Below are positions 8,921 through 18,230 of a stretch of 64,000 nt of DNA, in pieces. Source of the DNA: Parachlamydiales bacterium (GTDB taxonomy: Bacteria > Chlamydiota > Chlamydiia > Chlamydiales > JABDDJ01); contig JBAZCF010000005.1 in NCBI GenBank assembly GCA_041671045.1, positions 1 to 64,000 of the forward strand. Reading direction: 5' to 3'. The position numbers and the translations under genes are program-made. Positions within the stretch are counted from its first letter, which is position 1; each line of letters begins with the position of its first letter. The notes under the pieces were generated by a model, which worked only from the letters and a program-made list of their open reading frames with translations, was not told the DNA's origin and made no database searches.

Positions 8921-9526
8921 CTATTTTACTCCCATTAAATACACAAAAGTAAAGATGAATATCCAAATAAGATCTAAGAAGTGCCAAAACAAGCTTAAGC
9001 AAGTCATTCGTCTAAAGGTAGGGTACGTTAGCCCTTTTCTCAGGACTTGATAGATCATGACCAAGATCCATAGCAACCCAAAGGTAATATGCAGTCCGTG
9101 GGTGCTGACCAGAGTAAAGAATGAGGATAGAAACGCGCTTTGCTGCCAGCTATGTCCTTCCTCTATCATATGGGTAAATTCCGTTAGTTCCATCGCTAAG
9201 AAGGAAGCCCCAAGGATAAAGGTCACAGCGAGCCAAATGACAACATGGTTGGCGTTTTTCTTATAGAGGGAAAGCATGGCCAAGCCGCAAGTAAGGCTGC
9301 TCGTTAAGAGGATCAAGGTTTCTACTAAGGCATAAGGTAGGCTAAAGATCTCTTTTGCTGTAGGGCCATCTGCAACACCTGTATGCAGTACGCCGTAAGT
9401 GGCAAAAAGCATCGAAAATAAAATACAGTCTGTCATTAGGTAAAGCCAGAAACCTAATTCGACTTTACGGTAGGTCTCAAGCTGCAGTTCAGTAGTGTTA
9501 TGTGCATCTGCTTTTCTGACGGTCAT
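8921..9526 (-). CDS. cyoC: Cytochrome bo3 quinol oxidase subunit III
   Basis: The 201-residue protein has five hydrophobic segments, the usual size for the quinol-oxidase type. Typical features are GFWLYLMTDCILFS near the N-terminus, the conserved acidic membrane residue in LAMELTEF, STHGLHITFGLLWI in the middle and the WHFLDLIWIFIFTFVYLMG end. Its ATG overlaps the cyoB stop by four bases (ATGA-type coupling). This integral inner-membrane subunit stabilises the proton-pumping core. Confidence 0.93.
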   Translation of the reverse strand: MTVRKADAHNTTELQLETYRKVELGFWLYLMTDCILFSMLFATYGVLHTGVADGPTAKEIFSLPYALVETLILLTSSLTCGLAMLSLYKKNANHVVIWLAVTFILGASFLAMELTEFTHMIEEGHSWQQSAFLSSFFTLVSTHGLHITFGLLWILVMIYQVLRKGLTYPTFRRMTCLSLFWHFLDLIWIFIFTFVYLMGVK

Positions 9527-11493
9527 GCGGGTCTATTCCTTTTAGAAAATTCGATCTTCTTAATTTTCTCTACGGGGATGAATGTGTCGGTGTGGTCGTC
9601 TGTAAGACGGATTATTGCGCAGATAAGGATGGCTAAGAAGCTTACAATCACTAGCCACCAGATATGCCAAATAAATGCGAAACCGAAAAATAATGCTCCT
9701 ACCCCCATGTACATACCTATAGCCGTGCTTTTAGGCATATGGATTTCATGTATTTCCTGATGCTCAGCAGGATAGTTGCCGCTCTGTTTCATTTGCCAAA
9801 AAGCATCACGTTCGTGCACTTCGGGGATCACAGCGAAGTTATAAAAGGCAGGAGGGGAAGGTATAGACCATTCCAATGTTCTGCCATTCCAGGGGTCACC
9901 CGTAAAATCTCTATTCGTTTTACGTTGAACAATACTTACAATAAGCTGCAAGTTCTGCAAGATGACACCGATAATAATCAATACGACGCCTAGTGTAACG
10001 ACAAGGTAGAATGGCTGCCATCCCGGATTGTCGTAGTGATCTATACGGCGGGTGGCGCCCATCATCCCCAAGATATATAGAGGCATGAAAGCTACCAGGA
10101 AGCCAATAAACCAAAACCAAAAGGCGTAAACACCTATTCTTTCATTCAGCTTGAACCCGAGTAATTTAGGGAACCAGTAGGAGTAGCCTGCAAAAAAGCC
10201 GAATAAGACTCCTCCGATGACCATAGAATGGAAGTGGGCGATCAAAAATAGGCTGTTATGAACTTGGAAATCTGCTGGAGGAATGGACATCAGGACGCCG
10301 GTCATGCCCCCGGTAGAGAAAACAAAGATGAAAGCTAAAAACCAAAGCATAGGTGTTCTGAAATGTATGCGCCCCCGATACATGGTAAAGAGCCAGTTGA
10401 AGATTTTAACACCTGTAGGGATGGCGATCAGCATTGTCATGATGCCGAAGAATGCATTGACATTGGCGCCCGCACCCATCGTAAAAAAGTGGTGCAGCCA
10501 AACGATAAAGGAAAGGAATGTGATGGCTATCAAAGCCCATACCATAGAGACATAGCCAAAAAGGCTTTTCTCTGAAAATGTGGAGACTACTTCTGAAAAT
10601 ATGCCAAAGGCGGGAAGCATAAGGATATAGACCTCCGGATGTCCCCAAGCCCAAATCAAATTGACGTACAGCATCGGATTGCCGCCTGCCTCTGAAGTAA
10701 AGAAATGCATGCCAAAAGTCCGATCTAACGCTAACATAGCTAAGGTAACAGTTAGAATAGGAAATGCGAAGATAACGAGGACCATGCTGTTTAAAGCACT
10801 CCAGGTGAACATAGGCATTTTCATTAACGTCATTCCGGGGGCGCGCATCTTTAGAATGGTCACAATAAAATTGATGCCTGACATCAAGCTACCTATGCCT
10901 GCAATTTGGACACTCCAAATCCAATAATCTACTCCCACATCGGGACTGTACTTCAAGCCTGACAAAGGGGGATAGCTCAGCCAACCACTGCCGGTGAAAT
11001 TTCCTATCATCAAAGAAACATTCACTAAGATAGCTCCCACACAAAATAGCCAGAAGCTTAGGGCATTCAAAAAGGGAAAAGCAACGTCCCGGGCTCCTAT
11101 CTGAAGAGGGATTATGATATTGAGCAACCCAAAGACTACACCCATTCCCACAAAAAATATCATTGTAGTGCCGTGGGCGCTAAAGATCTGCTGAAAGTGC
11201 GATGAAGATAAAAAGCCATATGAATCACCCACGGACAGTGCGAGTTGGGCACGCATCATTATCGCATCGACAACACCCTTAAATAGCATCAGAAGGGATA
11301 CAATAAGATACATCCTTCCGATTCTTTTGGGATCTAAGGAAGTAAGCCATTTAAACCATAGTCCTCGCCATCCGTTGTAATAAAACAACATGGCGGTAAT
11401 GATGATAGCGGCAATAATTATTCCCACACTGACGCTAGCTTCAATTCCATCGTGCTGGAATGCTTGAAGAGATAATTTTCCGAAGGGTTCCAT
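9523..11493 (-). CDS. cyoB: Cytochrome bo3 quinol oxidase subunit I, catalytic core
   Basis: The 656-residue heme-copper oxidase core carries the expected signature segments. WAWGHPEVYILMLP is the CuB histidine and Tyr region, WLHHFFTMG is the two further CuB histidines, and LIAHFHSMVIGG contains the heme ligands. It reduces O2 with electrons from quinol and pumps protons in the inner membrane. About 15 hydrophobic segments fit the family. The gene begins 4 bases after cyoA and overlaps cyoC. Confidence 0.96.
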   Translation of the reverse strand: MEPFGKLSLQAFQHDGIEASVSVGIIIAAIIITAMLFYYNGWRGLWFKWLTSLDPKRIGRMYLIVSLLMLFKGVVDAIMMRAQLALSVGDSYGFLSSSHFQQIFSAHGTTMIFFVGMGVVFGLLNIIIPLQIGARDVAFPFLNALSFWLFCVGAILVNVSLMIGNFTGSGWLSYPPLSGLKYSPDVGVDYWIWSVQIAGIGSLMSGINFIVTILKMRAPGMTLMKMPMFTWSALNSMVLVIFAFPILTVTLAMLALDRTFGMHFFTSEAGGNPMLYVNLIWAWGHPEVYILMLPAFGIFSEVVSTFSEKSLFGYVSMVWALIAITFLSFIVWLHHFFTMGAGANVNAFFGIMTMLIAIPTGVKIFNWLFTMYRGRIHFRTPMLWFLAFIFVFSTGGMTGVLMSIPPADFQVHNSLFLIAHFHSMVIGGVLFGFFAGYSYWFPKLLGFKLNERIGVYAFWFWFIGFLVAFMPLYILGMMGATRRIDHYDNPGWQPFYLVVTLGVVLIIIGVILQNLQLIVSIVQRKTNRDFTGDPWNGRTLEWSIPSPPAFYNFAVIPEVHERDAFWQMKQSGNYPAEHQEIHEIHMPKSTAIGMYMGVGALFFGFAFIWHIWWLVIVSFLAILICAIIRLTDDHTDTFIPVEKIKKIEFSKRNRPA

Positions 11494-11497
11494 TTAG

Positions 11498-12403
11498 TTA
11501 CTCTGCATCTTTGGCTTGTTTAGACGCTGTGGTTTGGGGTTGATCCCCTGAGTGCATGGGAAGCATGACAATCCATTCAAAGAGGTCTGGTTTGTCTAAC
11601 ACAAAAGAAGCGACCGGATTGTTTTTGGAAGGTTCTGCAAGATTCTTGTAGGAATCGACATTAAGTTTTTCGGTAGATTTTTTCACGTCTGCAACCCATT
11701 TGTTGAAGTCTTCCTCAGAGCTTGCTTGAGCTTTGAAAGTCATTCCTGCAAAGCCCACACCGCTGATGTTTGCTGAATAGCCGCTGAAGAGGCCTTGTTC
11801 ATCTGCAATCAGATGTAGCTTGGTTGTCATCCCAGGCATAGCATAGACCTGCCCTCCCAGCTGCGGAATCCAAAAAGAGTTCATGGGGGCATCAGCGGAA
11901 ATCTCAAAATTGATAGGGGTTTTTTCAGGAAACTGAATGAAATTTACAGTGGCAACATTTTGTTCGGGATAGATAAAAAGCCATTTCCATTGCAAGGCGA
12001 CGACTTGGATACGCAGCGGTTTTGTCTCGCTTTGTAGCGGGCGGTAGGGATCTAGTTCATGGCTGCTTTCATAGGCATAGACTGAAAGAATGGCAATGAT
12101 GATAAAGGGAAAGCCCCACCAAACTGTTTCAGCAAGAATGCTATGATTCCAATTAGGATCATATTCAGCTTTGGTATTTCCGGCGCGATACTTCCAGGCT
12201 ACATATACAGTTAAGATGAATACCGGGATAACGACGATAAGCATGAGGGCTGTTGCTATAAGCATCAGCTTTTTTTCTTTGAGTGCGATGATACCTTTGG
12301 GGTTCAACATCGCTATATAATCGCTAAAGATAAAAGGAAGGACGCAAAAGGCTATTGCTATCAAAAATAGAGCGAGAAGGAAGAAGAAATATTTTTTGCT
12401 CAT
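11498..12403 (-). CDS. cyoA: Cytochrome bo3 quinol oxidase subunit II
   Basis: The 301-residue protein has an N-terminal signal/anchor segment, a second membrane helix (LMLIATALMLIVVIPVFIL) and a large periplasmic cupredoxin domain (VVALQWKWLFIYPEQ, NSFWIPQLGGQVYAMPGM). The CuA ligand motif C-x3-C of cytochrome c oxidases is absent, as expected for a quinol-oxidising enzyme. The N-terminal FC could be a weak lipobox. This is the first gene of cyoABCDE; the promoter should lie in 12404-12512. Confidence 0.94.
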   Translation of the reverse strand: MSKKYFFFLLALFLIAIAFCVLPFIFSDYIAMLNPKGIIALKEKKLMLIATALMLIVVIPVFILTVYVAWKYRAGNTKAEYDPNWNHSILAETVWWGFPFIIIAILSVYAYESSHELDPYRPLQSETKPLRIQVVALQWKWLFIYPEQNVATVNFIQFPEKTPINFEISADAPMNSFWIPQLGGQVYAMPGMTTKLHLIADEQGLFSGYSANISGVGFAGMTFKAQASSEEDFNKWVADVKKSTEKLNVDSYKNLAEPSKNNPVASFVLDKPDLFEWIVMLPMHSGDQPQTTASKQAKDAE

Positions 12404-12512
12404 CTTTAATTAGTCTTTGCTTACAGTTTAAAATATTTTCTTGTTTTTACCTCACTCGATTTTAGCTGTCTACTCTAAAGTGATTAGGATTAAATAGTCT
12501 TTGCTTAGGGGA

Positions 12513-13001
12513 TTAGTTAAAGGGGAGTAACGTGTTTTGGGAGGAAGTGATTTCCCATTTACCGTTGTTATTGACAAATACATGGGAGAAGATTCCTTCC
12601 CGTTTTTGCCCCGGTGCGTGAGGGGTATTACGACTACGGAAACCTTCTACTCTCCAGTGAACGATTGCGATAACAAAGCCGGGTTTGACTTCACGCAATT
12701 GAGTAGAAAGGACTTCAAAGACAGACCCTTTTAAAAATGTTTGCAGTATACGTTGGTGTCTTTCCTCAATTTCCGCTTTGCCAATAAAATGCATGCCGTA
12801 GATGTTTACAAAGTCTGCTTCCTCGGTATAGTTATCGGCGAATCCTACTCCTTCATGATGATTCCACGCATCGACGTAACTGTTGATCACATCGTGTATG
12901 GCATGGCTTTGCGTTTCTTCCAAACCGGTTAAGGATTGGACAAGGACTAATAGAAGTAGGGAAAGTTTATAAATAGTACGCATAGGAATGTTTTGTTTCA
13001 T
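12513..13001 (-). CDS. Secreted SnoaL/DUF4440-like (NTF2-fold) protein
   Basis: The 162-residue protein has a signal peptide (SLLLLVLVQSLTG). The mature part has the NTF2-like order: helix with INSYVDAWNHHEGVGFADNYTEEADFVN, then MHFIGKAEIEERHQRIL, then beta strands ending VFVNNNGKWEITSSQNT. This matches SgcJ/EcaC-type members of the SnoaL superfamily. Such proteins bind or isomerise small molecules, but many have no known reaction. It starts 4 bases after the upstream alpha/beta hydrolase and is probably co-transcribed with it. Confidence 0.75.
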   Translation of the reverse strand: MKQNIPMRTIYKLSLLLLVLVQSLTGLEETQSHAIHDVINSYVDAWNHHEGVGFADNYTEEADFVNIYGMHFIGKAEIEERHQRILQTFLKGSVFEVLSTQLREVKPGFVIAIVHWRVEGFRSRNTPHAPGQKREGIFSHVFVNNNGKWEITSSQNTLLPFN

Positions 13002-13005
13002 TGGT

Positions 13006-13917
13006 TTATATTCTATTGGCTTCTAAAAATAGTATGACTAGTTCTGCAAAGTGTTTGTAGTCCTGTGAAAGGAAATCATGTCCTGCACCGGGAAAAAATG
13101 CTGCCCAAGCAAAGGGAATTCTATTAGCTACTGTCTGGACGTTTTCCGGACTATCCAAGACGTCCATGAGTCCGCCTGCGACAAGAGTGGGGGATTTAAT
13201 GGTAGGCAATTTATCATAATATTCTTCGCTCTCATCCCAAAGCTGCAATGCACGTACCTGTCGTATGATAGTTTCAGCTTTAACATTGATATCTTCCGGT
13301 ACCCTTCCGTCAATGACGGCTTTGGTGATACGCTCCACGAAGGATTTAGATGCCTGTTCACCTTCCATTGTTTTGGGGAAGATCAGCGATAACCCTTCTT
13401 CTTGTGAAAGTGTTTCGGCTGTTAGTACCTTATAGTCGTTGTCAGTACGTTTGGATTGGTGCTGTCCTCCCGGATTGGGGGAGCAGAGGATGAGCCCATT
13501 GACAAGCTCAGGATAACGAATGCTTAGGTCTATAGCAATTCTGGATCCCATAGACCAACCTAGTACGTGGACTTTGGAGTAGCCGAGTGCTTTGATAAGC
13601 CCTGCAGTATCGTCGGCCATTTGGTCGATAGTGGTCATATCTTGTTCTGTATCAGAAGAAAGGCCTACACCTCTGTTGTCAAAGAGAATCAAGGTATATT
13701 TTTTTTCTAGAAGTTCAAGCAAAGCTGGATCCCAGTAGGACATGGTGCCTCTGAAGCCCATGATCATAAGAAGGGGGTCGCCGCTTCCTCTTGTGTAATA
13801 AGCGAGTTCAACTTCACCCACATCTGCATTATGCACACTCAGTTTGCGGTCGCATCCTGAAATGAAAACTACGCAGGCAAGGAGGGCCAGCAGTGGAGAA
13901 ATAGTTTTATAGTACAT
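13006..13917 (-). CDS. Lipoprotein alpha/beta hydrolase
   Basis: The start at MYYKTISP is chosen because it gives a clean signal with lipobox FISGC (Cys22); the longer frame adds 18 residues. The 303-residue protein carries the alpha/beta hydrolase landmarks. These are an oxyanion-hole region (LLMIMGFRGTMSYW), LILFDNRGVGLS, the nucleophile elbow GWSMGS, an Asp in VAGGLMDVL and the catalytic His in PGAGHDFL. The likely activity is an esterase or lactonase on a small substrate in the periplasm. It is divergently arranged to the 13986 gene and followed by a SnoaL-like gene. Confidence 0.85.
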   Translation of the reverse strand: MYYKTISPLLALLACVVFISGCDRKLSVHNADVGEVELAYYTRGSGDPLLMIMGFRGTMSYWDPALLELLEKKYTLILFDNRGVGLSSDTEQDMTTIDQMADDTAGLIKALGYSKVHVLGWSMGSRIAIDLSIRYPELVNGLILCSPNPGGQHQSKRTDNDYKVLTAETLSQEEGLSLIFPKTMEGEQASKSFVERITKAVIDGRVPEDINVKAETIIRQVRALQLWDESEEYYDKLPTIKSPTLVAGGLMDVLDSPENVQTVANRIPFAWAAFFPGAGHDFLSQDYKHFAELVILFLEANRI

Positions 13918-13985
13918 AGAGCCTTTTTTATATAATTTCCTTATATATAAACAAAAAAAATAAATTAGCAAAGTAAGAGAAAAGA

Positions 13986-14447
13986 ATGTCTAACCCCACT
14001 GCTAAGTCAGTTTTTTATTTCGCTGTTTGTTTTATTTCATTCTTGTCGCAGCTTTTGGCCGATCCTCAAATAGAGATAGTTGAGAGATTAAACAAGTGGC
14101 CAAAAGCATTTAATCAGAGGAACATCCGAGATGTATGCGGTTTGTTTGCTTCAGATCTAGTAGCGGTATATCCTGGTACCGCTGACCGCAATTATGCTGA
14201 GATGTGCAGCCATCTTTCTAAAATTTTAAATGATCCTAGCAAGGATTTTCAGTATCAAGAACCTGAAATTGAACAAGTTATTCTGAGTGAGGATGTTGCA
14301 ATCGTAAGGTTGATATGGACATTGAACATTTCTGAGAAGGGTAAAGTGGGGGCTATTCAGATAAAGGAGAAAGGTCTGGATGTTTTTAAAAAGCAGCCCG
14401 ACGGAAGCTGGAAAATCTCCATCTCCTATGCATACCCATTAGAATAG
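13986..14447 (+). CDS. Secreted DUF4440/SnoaL-like protein
   Basis: The 153-residue protein has an N-terminal hydrophobic signal (FYFAVCFISFLSQLLA). The mature domain has IVERLNKWPKAFNQRNIRDVCGLFASDLV, then DVAIVRLIWTLNI, and ends VFKKQPDGSWKISISYAYPLE, the standard DUF4440 pattern. It is diverged from, but of the same fold as, the gene at 12513. It is transcribed away from the lipoprotein hydrolase and ends at a strong shared terminator. Confidence 0.72.
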   Translation: MSNPTAKSVFYFAVCFISFLSQLLADPQIEIVERLNKWPKAFNQRNIRDVCGLFASDLVAVYPGTADRNYAEMCSHLSKILNDPSKDFQYQEPEIEQVILSEDVAIVRLIWTLNISEKGKVGAIQIKEKGLDVFKKQPDGSWKISISYAYPLE

Positions 14448-14449
14448 GC

Positions 14450-14477
14450 TGAGGAGGAAGGTTTTTCTTCCTCCTCA
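14450..14477. terminator. Bidirectional terminator
   Basis: An 11-bp perfect stem (TGAGGAGGAAG at 14450-14460 with CTTCCTCCTCA at 14467-14477) has a six-base T-rich loop. It lies between the convergent DUF4440 and sulfatase genes, so it can serve both strands. Confidence 0.8.
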
Positions 14478-14486
14478 TTATCTCTG

Positions 14487-16139
14487 CTATCCAAAAGGAG
14501 CTTTCGGCCAGGCAAAGTCTTTGGGGAGTGCTTCTGCGTGGTCGATTTTTTCTTTTAGTTTTACATGCAGCCTACGGGCTTCAGCGGCATTTTCCGGTTT
14601 GACAGTTCCGTGTAAAAGGTTCTTTAACTGACCTGGATCATCTTTGATATTGTACATCTCATATTCAAAGTTGGTAGCATTCTCTGAATAGTAGACAGCA
14701 TAGGTCCAATCACCTTCGCGCAGAGCACGGATATGTCCTCCCGGAACATCATCCGGTAAGAAGAATACGTCGTCGTAAGTGAACAGAATAGAATCCTGCA
14801 CTGAAGCAGCAGGGTTTTCCAATACGGGAACGACGCTTGTCCCTTTGCCAAATTTCTTAAAATCTGGAACCTGGGCTAGTTCTGCAATCGTGGGTAATAG
14901 ATCTAAATGGCAATAGAAGGCATCCGTCGTTTTTGCGGAGGGATATAGTTTTGGATTAGATACGATGAAGGGGATATGTGTCACTTCCTCATAGACTGTG
15001 TAGGCTTTTTCCCTCATTCCATGGGAAAGGCCTAATTCTCCGTGGTCTGCCGTCCTAATAATGATTGTATCTTCACGGAGGCCAGCAGCATCTAACGCAT
15101 CTAAGACGGAGTTAACTTTACTATCCGCCAGTTTAGTGAGATAAGCATAAAAGTTAATATATTCTTTCTCTTCGTTCTGATTTTTAAGTGGAGATTCTTT
15201 GTTGAAGGCATTGCGTGCCTTAAGCTGTACTGAAGGCTTGGTTGTTAAGTCGTCATTGTAGTTTGGAGGTAGCGTAATACCTAAATCTGCAAATTCACTT
15301 TTATCATAGCCTGCATCTTTCCAGTGCTTGGGGTAGACCCAGACGTCATGGGGATTAACAAAAGAAATGAACATGCAGAAGGGTTTACGTTCTTCAGGAG
15401 GCGTTTTAGCTATACTATCAATATATTCTAAGATACTTCCTCCAAAGCCAGGCGTTTGCTTGTCATCCCCTGGGGTCATCCCTTCTAAGTAACGGCCATC
15501 ATTATTGGCCCATCCGCCGCCAAGCGTTTTCAGACCATTGTATGTAGTTCCATCACTCTGTTTGATGTTTTCTGTAATAGCAGTACCTGCATCAGGCGGA
15601 TTCCATTTGTAGAGGTCGTACCGTGTTTGGATATTGGCTATGTCCTTTTCGGTCCATGCATGGCCGCCTTCTAATGGGGAGCTTAGATGCCATTTGCCTT
15701 TCCATACAACATCATACCCGGCATGGTTTTTCAGCACGGAACCGATATCTGTAAGTTCGTTATCTGAAGGCAGTCCTTTCCCTTCCGGTGGCGTACGGGG
15801 GACTTTGTTAATAGGGTAATGCTCGCCTGAGTAGATGACTGCACGGCTAGGGGTGCATTCACAGGCGGCTGTATAGGCCCTTTTAAATGAGAGTCCATGC
15901 TGCCTAAGGCGAGCATTGGCTTTAAGATTTTTCTCGGCCCAATCAGCCGGCCAATGTGTGGGATAACGTTCCTGATCTGACAAGATCACGATAATGTTAG
16001 GTTTCTTATTCTTGAAAGTCGCATTTTGTTCGTTCTTTTCATTTGTTTCAGATTTTTCATCGACTGAGCTGCAGCCTAGCAATGCGAACAGGCAGCAGTA
16101 ACTTAGCCATTTTAAGCCTTTTCCAGGGACGCGAAACAT
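14487..16139 (-). CDS. Lipoprotein sulfatase (arylsulfatase/alkaline-phosphatase superfamily)
   Basis: The 550-residue protein has a lipobox LLGC (Cys23). The metal-binding start is IIVILSDQERYP. The sulfatase signature C-x-P-x-R is CTPSR at 95-99, so the Cys that is matured to formylglycine is present. Further landmarks are KWHL, INPHD-like FVNPHDVWVYP and the metal-binding TADHGELG. The domain matches choline-sulfatase/arylsulfatase type enzymes, anchored on the periplasmic side of a membrane. Activity would need a formylglycine-generating enzyme, none of which is intact in this window. Confidence 0.88.
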   Translation of the reverse strand: MFRVPGKGLKWLSYCCLFALLGCSSVDEKSETNEKNEQNATFKNKKPNIIVILSDQERYPTHWPADWAEKNLKANARLRQHGLSFKRAYTAACECTPSRAVIYSGEHYPINKVPRTPPEGKGLPSDNELTDIGSVLKNHAGYDVVWKGKWHLSSPLEGGHAWTEKDIANIQTRYDLYKWNPPDAGTAITENIKQSDGTTYNGLKTLGGGWANNDGRYLEGMTPGDDKQTPGFGGSILEYIDSIAKTPPEERKPFCMFISFVNPHDVWVYPKHWKDAGYDKSEFADLGITLPPNYNDDLTTKPSVQLKARNAFNKESPLKNQNEEKEYINFYAYLTKLADSKVNSVLDALDAAGLREDTIIIRTADHGELGLSHGMREKAYTVYEEVTHIPFIVSNPKLYPSAKTTDAFYCHLDLLPTIAELAQVPDFKKFGKGTSVVPVLENPAASVQDSILFTYDDVFFLPDDVPGGHIRALREGDWTYAVYYSENATNFEYEMYNIKDDPGQLKNLLHGTVKPENAAEARRLHVKLKEKIDHAEALPKDFAWPKAPFG

Positions 16140-16264
16140 TTTTACCCCATTTATTGTGAAGTGGAATTTTTTTCAAAACTTCTTTCTTTCTAACAAATTC
16201 TAGAAAAAAAATGTAAAGTAATATATTCAAAATCGAATAAACCTAGTCATAGAATGAGGTAAAA

Positions 16265-17074
16265 ATGCGTCATCTTTTATTATTCTTATGCGGATCTTTG
16301 GCGCTAAGTAACCTTTATGCAGAAGAATATGCGGCTAATACGACTGTTGCAGCCCCCCAGCAAAGCAACGTCTATTATCCAAACGCAAACACGTATCCAC
16401 AACAATCCCAAGTTGTAACTCCTATCCGCCGAAGCAGCAGTTCCAATAATATGGAACAGAAGTGGAGAGACTATCAAAATTATAACGTACAGCCTAACTC
16501 AGTCAACTCAGACTATTACCCTGTTTCAAATTACAACTATTATCAGAATTACGGCGTACCTCCTCCTGGGCAGGGAGCTCCACCGGCTTACAATACGTAC
16601 GCTCCTAATTCCTACCAAACCAACACCTATGTTAATCCCAATTACCCTAATGCCAACACTTACCCCGCCGCAAACCCCAATTACACCAATCCTCCTAATA
16701 CCTACCAGGTGAACCCTAACTATACAACGCCTCCTCCTCCTAATACCTATCCAAACACGACATACCCAAGCTACAATTCTCCTAACAATGCTTATCCCAA
16801 CAGCAATGTTAATGTTCCTCCGAATCAAAGCGGTTATTACAGTCCTTCCTATGCCCCTCCGCCTGGCGGGTACGGTATTGGCCCTAGCCAGCAGCAAGGA
16901 GCTATTTTGCGTAATTTTGATCAATTAAGAAATAAGACGCTCAATAGCGATCAAGGTTCTTACCAGCCGCGGGGGCAGATGACTCAAACTGACAAGGTCA
17001 AATTTCGCGCTATCCAGCAGCAAGAAGAGCTGATGAAACGTCAATTAAAGCAACAAGAAGGGCTTAGCCGCTAA
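16265..17074 (+). CDS. Secreted Asn/Pro/Tyr-rich low-complexity protein
   Basis: The 269-residue protein has a signal peptide (MRHLLLFLCGSLALSNLYA). Residues about 30-215 are built of irregular repeats around Y-P-N, N-T-Y-P and P-P-x-N-T-Y, with hardly any charged residues. The last 50 residues change to a charged, Gln-rich helical tail (RAIQQQEELMKRQLKQQEG). It is likely an extracytoplasmic, intrinsically disordered protein anchored or oligomerised through its tail. No named family is recognised. The next gene starts 25 bases later. Confidence 0.7.
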   Translation: MRHLLLFLCGSLALSNLYAEEYAANTTVAAPQQSNVYYPNANTYPQQSQVVTPIRRSSSSNNMEQKWRDYQNYNVQPNSVNSDYYPVSNYNYYQNYGVPPPGQGAPPAYNTYAPNSYQTNTYVNPNYPNANTYPAANPNYTNPPNTYQVNPNYTTPPPPNTYPNTTYPSYNSPNNAYPNSNVNVPPNQSGYYSPSYAPPPGGYGIGPSQQQGAILRNFDQLRNKTLNSDQGSYQPRGQMTQTDKVKFRAIQQQEELMKRQLKQQEGLSR

Positions 17075-17098
17075 CTACATTTTTAACTAAGGTTATAT

Positions 17099-18061
17099 AT
17101 GAAAAAAATAGCCCTTGAAGAGCATTTCGTGAATGATGATTTTCTCCCTTATACTAGCAAGGCTGATTTCAAAGTCATGGATGCAAAAGACGTTGAGGAT
17201 TTTAAGACACGCTTGCTAGATATAGGAGAGATACGTATCCAAGAAATGGACAAAGCTGGCATCGATATCGCGGTTCTATCCCTTACAGATCCCGGCTTGC
17301 AAGGTGAACTTGACACTCCGACCGCCCTCAAACTAGCTCCAAAAGTTAATGATTATTTAGCAGAGAAAATCGCCGCTAATCCCAAACGTTTTAGGGGATT
17401 TGCACAACTGCCGATGCAAGACCCCAAAGCAGCTGTAAAGGAGTTAGAGCGCTGTATTAGAGAGCTGAAGTTTGTGGGAGTGCTGGTCAATGGCCAGACA
17501 CAGGATAGGTATCTGGACGAAGAAATCTATCACCCTTTTTGGGAAAAGATTCAAGAGCTGGATGTCCCTGTGTATATTCACCCAGGTAGCCCGCTTATTT
17601 CTCCCCATAGTTACAAAGATCGTCCTGAACTTAATGGCGCTTTTTGGGGGTGGATGGTTGAAACGGCAACACATGCCCTCAGGTTGATTGTCAGTGGAAC
17701 TTTTGATCGTTTTCCAGCTGCAAAAATTATTTTAGGGCATATGGGTGAAACTCTCCCTTTTCTTATTTGGCGCTTTGACAGCCGTTGGAAAATCCTAAAA
17801 CATGACAAACCGTTAAAAAAACTCCCTTCTCAGTATATCAGAGAAAATATTTACATTACCACCTCCGGAGTATGCTCTAATAACTCCTTGATTTGCTCTA
17901 TTAATGAAATGGGTGAAAATAACGTGATGTTCTCTGTGGATTATCCATACGAGTCATCTGAAATCGCTGCTCAATTTATTGAAAAAGCTACTATTTCCGA
18001 ATCTGTACGTGAAAAAGTTGCTTATAAAAATGCTGCACGACTCCTGAAAATCACTGAGTAG
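17099..18061 (+). CDS. Amidohydrolase-2 family decarboxylase (ACMSD/gamma-resorcylate type)
   Basis: The 320-residue cytoplasmic enzyme begins KKIALEEHF, with the E-x-H metal motif at 7-9. This form is typical of 2,3- and 2,6-dihydroxybenzoate (gamma-resorcylate) decarboxylases. VPVYIHPGSP supplies the next histidine, LILGHMGETLPFLIWRFDSRW the barrel His and FSVDYPYES the final Asp. The family decarboxylates aromatic or related acids without an oxidant. The exact substrate is not readable. It may be co-transcribed with the upstream low-complexity gene by proximity only. Confidence 0.82.
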   Translation: MKKIALEEHFVNDDFLPYTSKADFKVMDAKDVEDFKTRLLDIGEIRIQEMDKAGIDIAVLSLTDPGLQGELDTPTALKLAPKVNDYLAEKIAANPKRFRGFAQLPMQDPKAAVKELERCIRELKFVGVLVNGQTQDRYLDEEIYHPFWEKIQELDVPVYIHPGSPLISPHSYKDRPELNGAFWGWMVETATHALRLIVSGTFDRFPAAKIILGHMGETLPFLIWRFDSRWKILKHDKPLKKLPSQYIRENIYITTSGVCSNNSLICSINEMGENNVMFSVDYPYESSEIAAQFIEKATISESVREKVAYKNAARLLKITE

Positions 18062-18230
18062 TAATAATGAGAATGCTTATTGCAGGGGGATGGGAAGCAA
18101 CTCAACTACGCGGCGCCGCAAACGCTAAAGCTAAACAACTTTTGAAGTTCTGTCTCTGTCCCTTCGAATGGCTATCTACTTAATCTAAAATTCTTGTTAA
18201 CATTCAATTTATTTGTTGCAGGAGTGTTAG

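Noticed and set aside
16526..16924. Minus-strand frame rich in Arg/Val/Ile
   Set aside because: Antisense shadow of the Asn/Pro/Tyr repeat protein.
18068..18184. 38-codon frame between the two amidohydrolases
   Set aside because: Intact but without a recognisable ribosome site, family or composition signal; probably chance.
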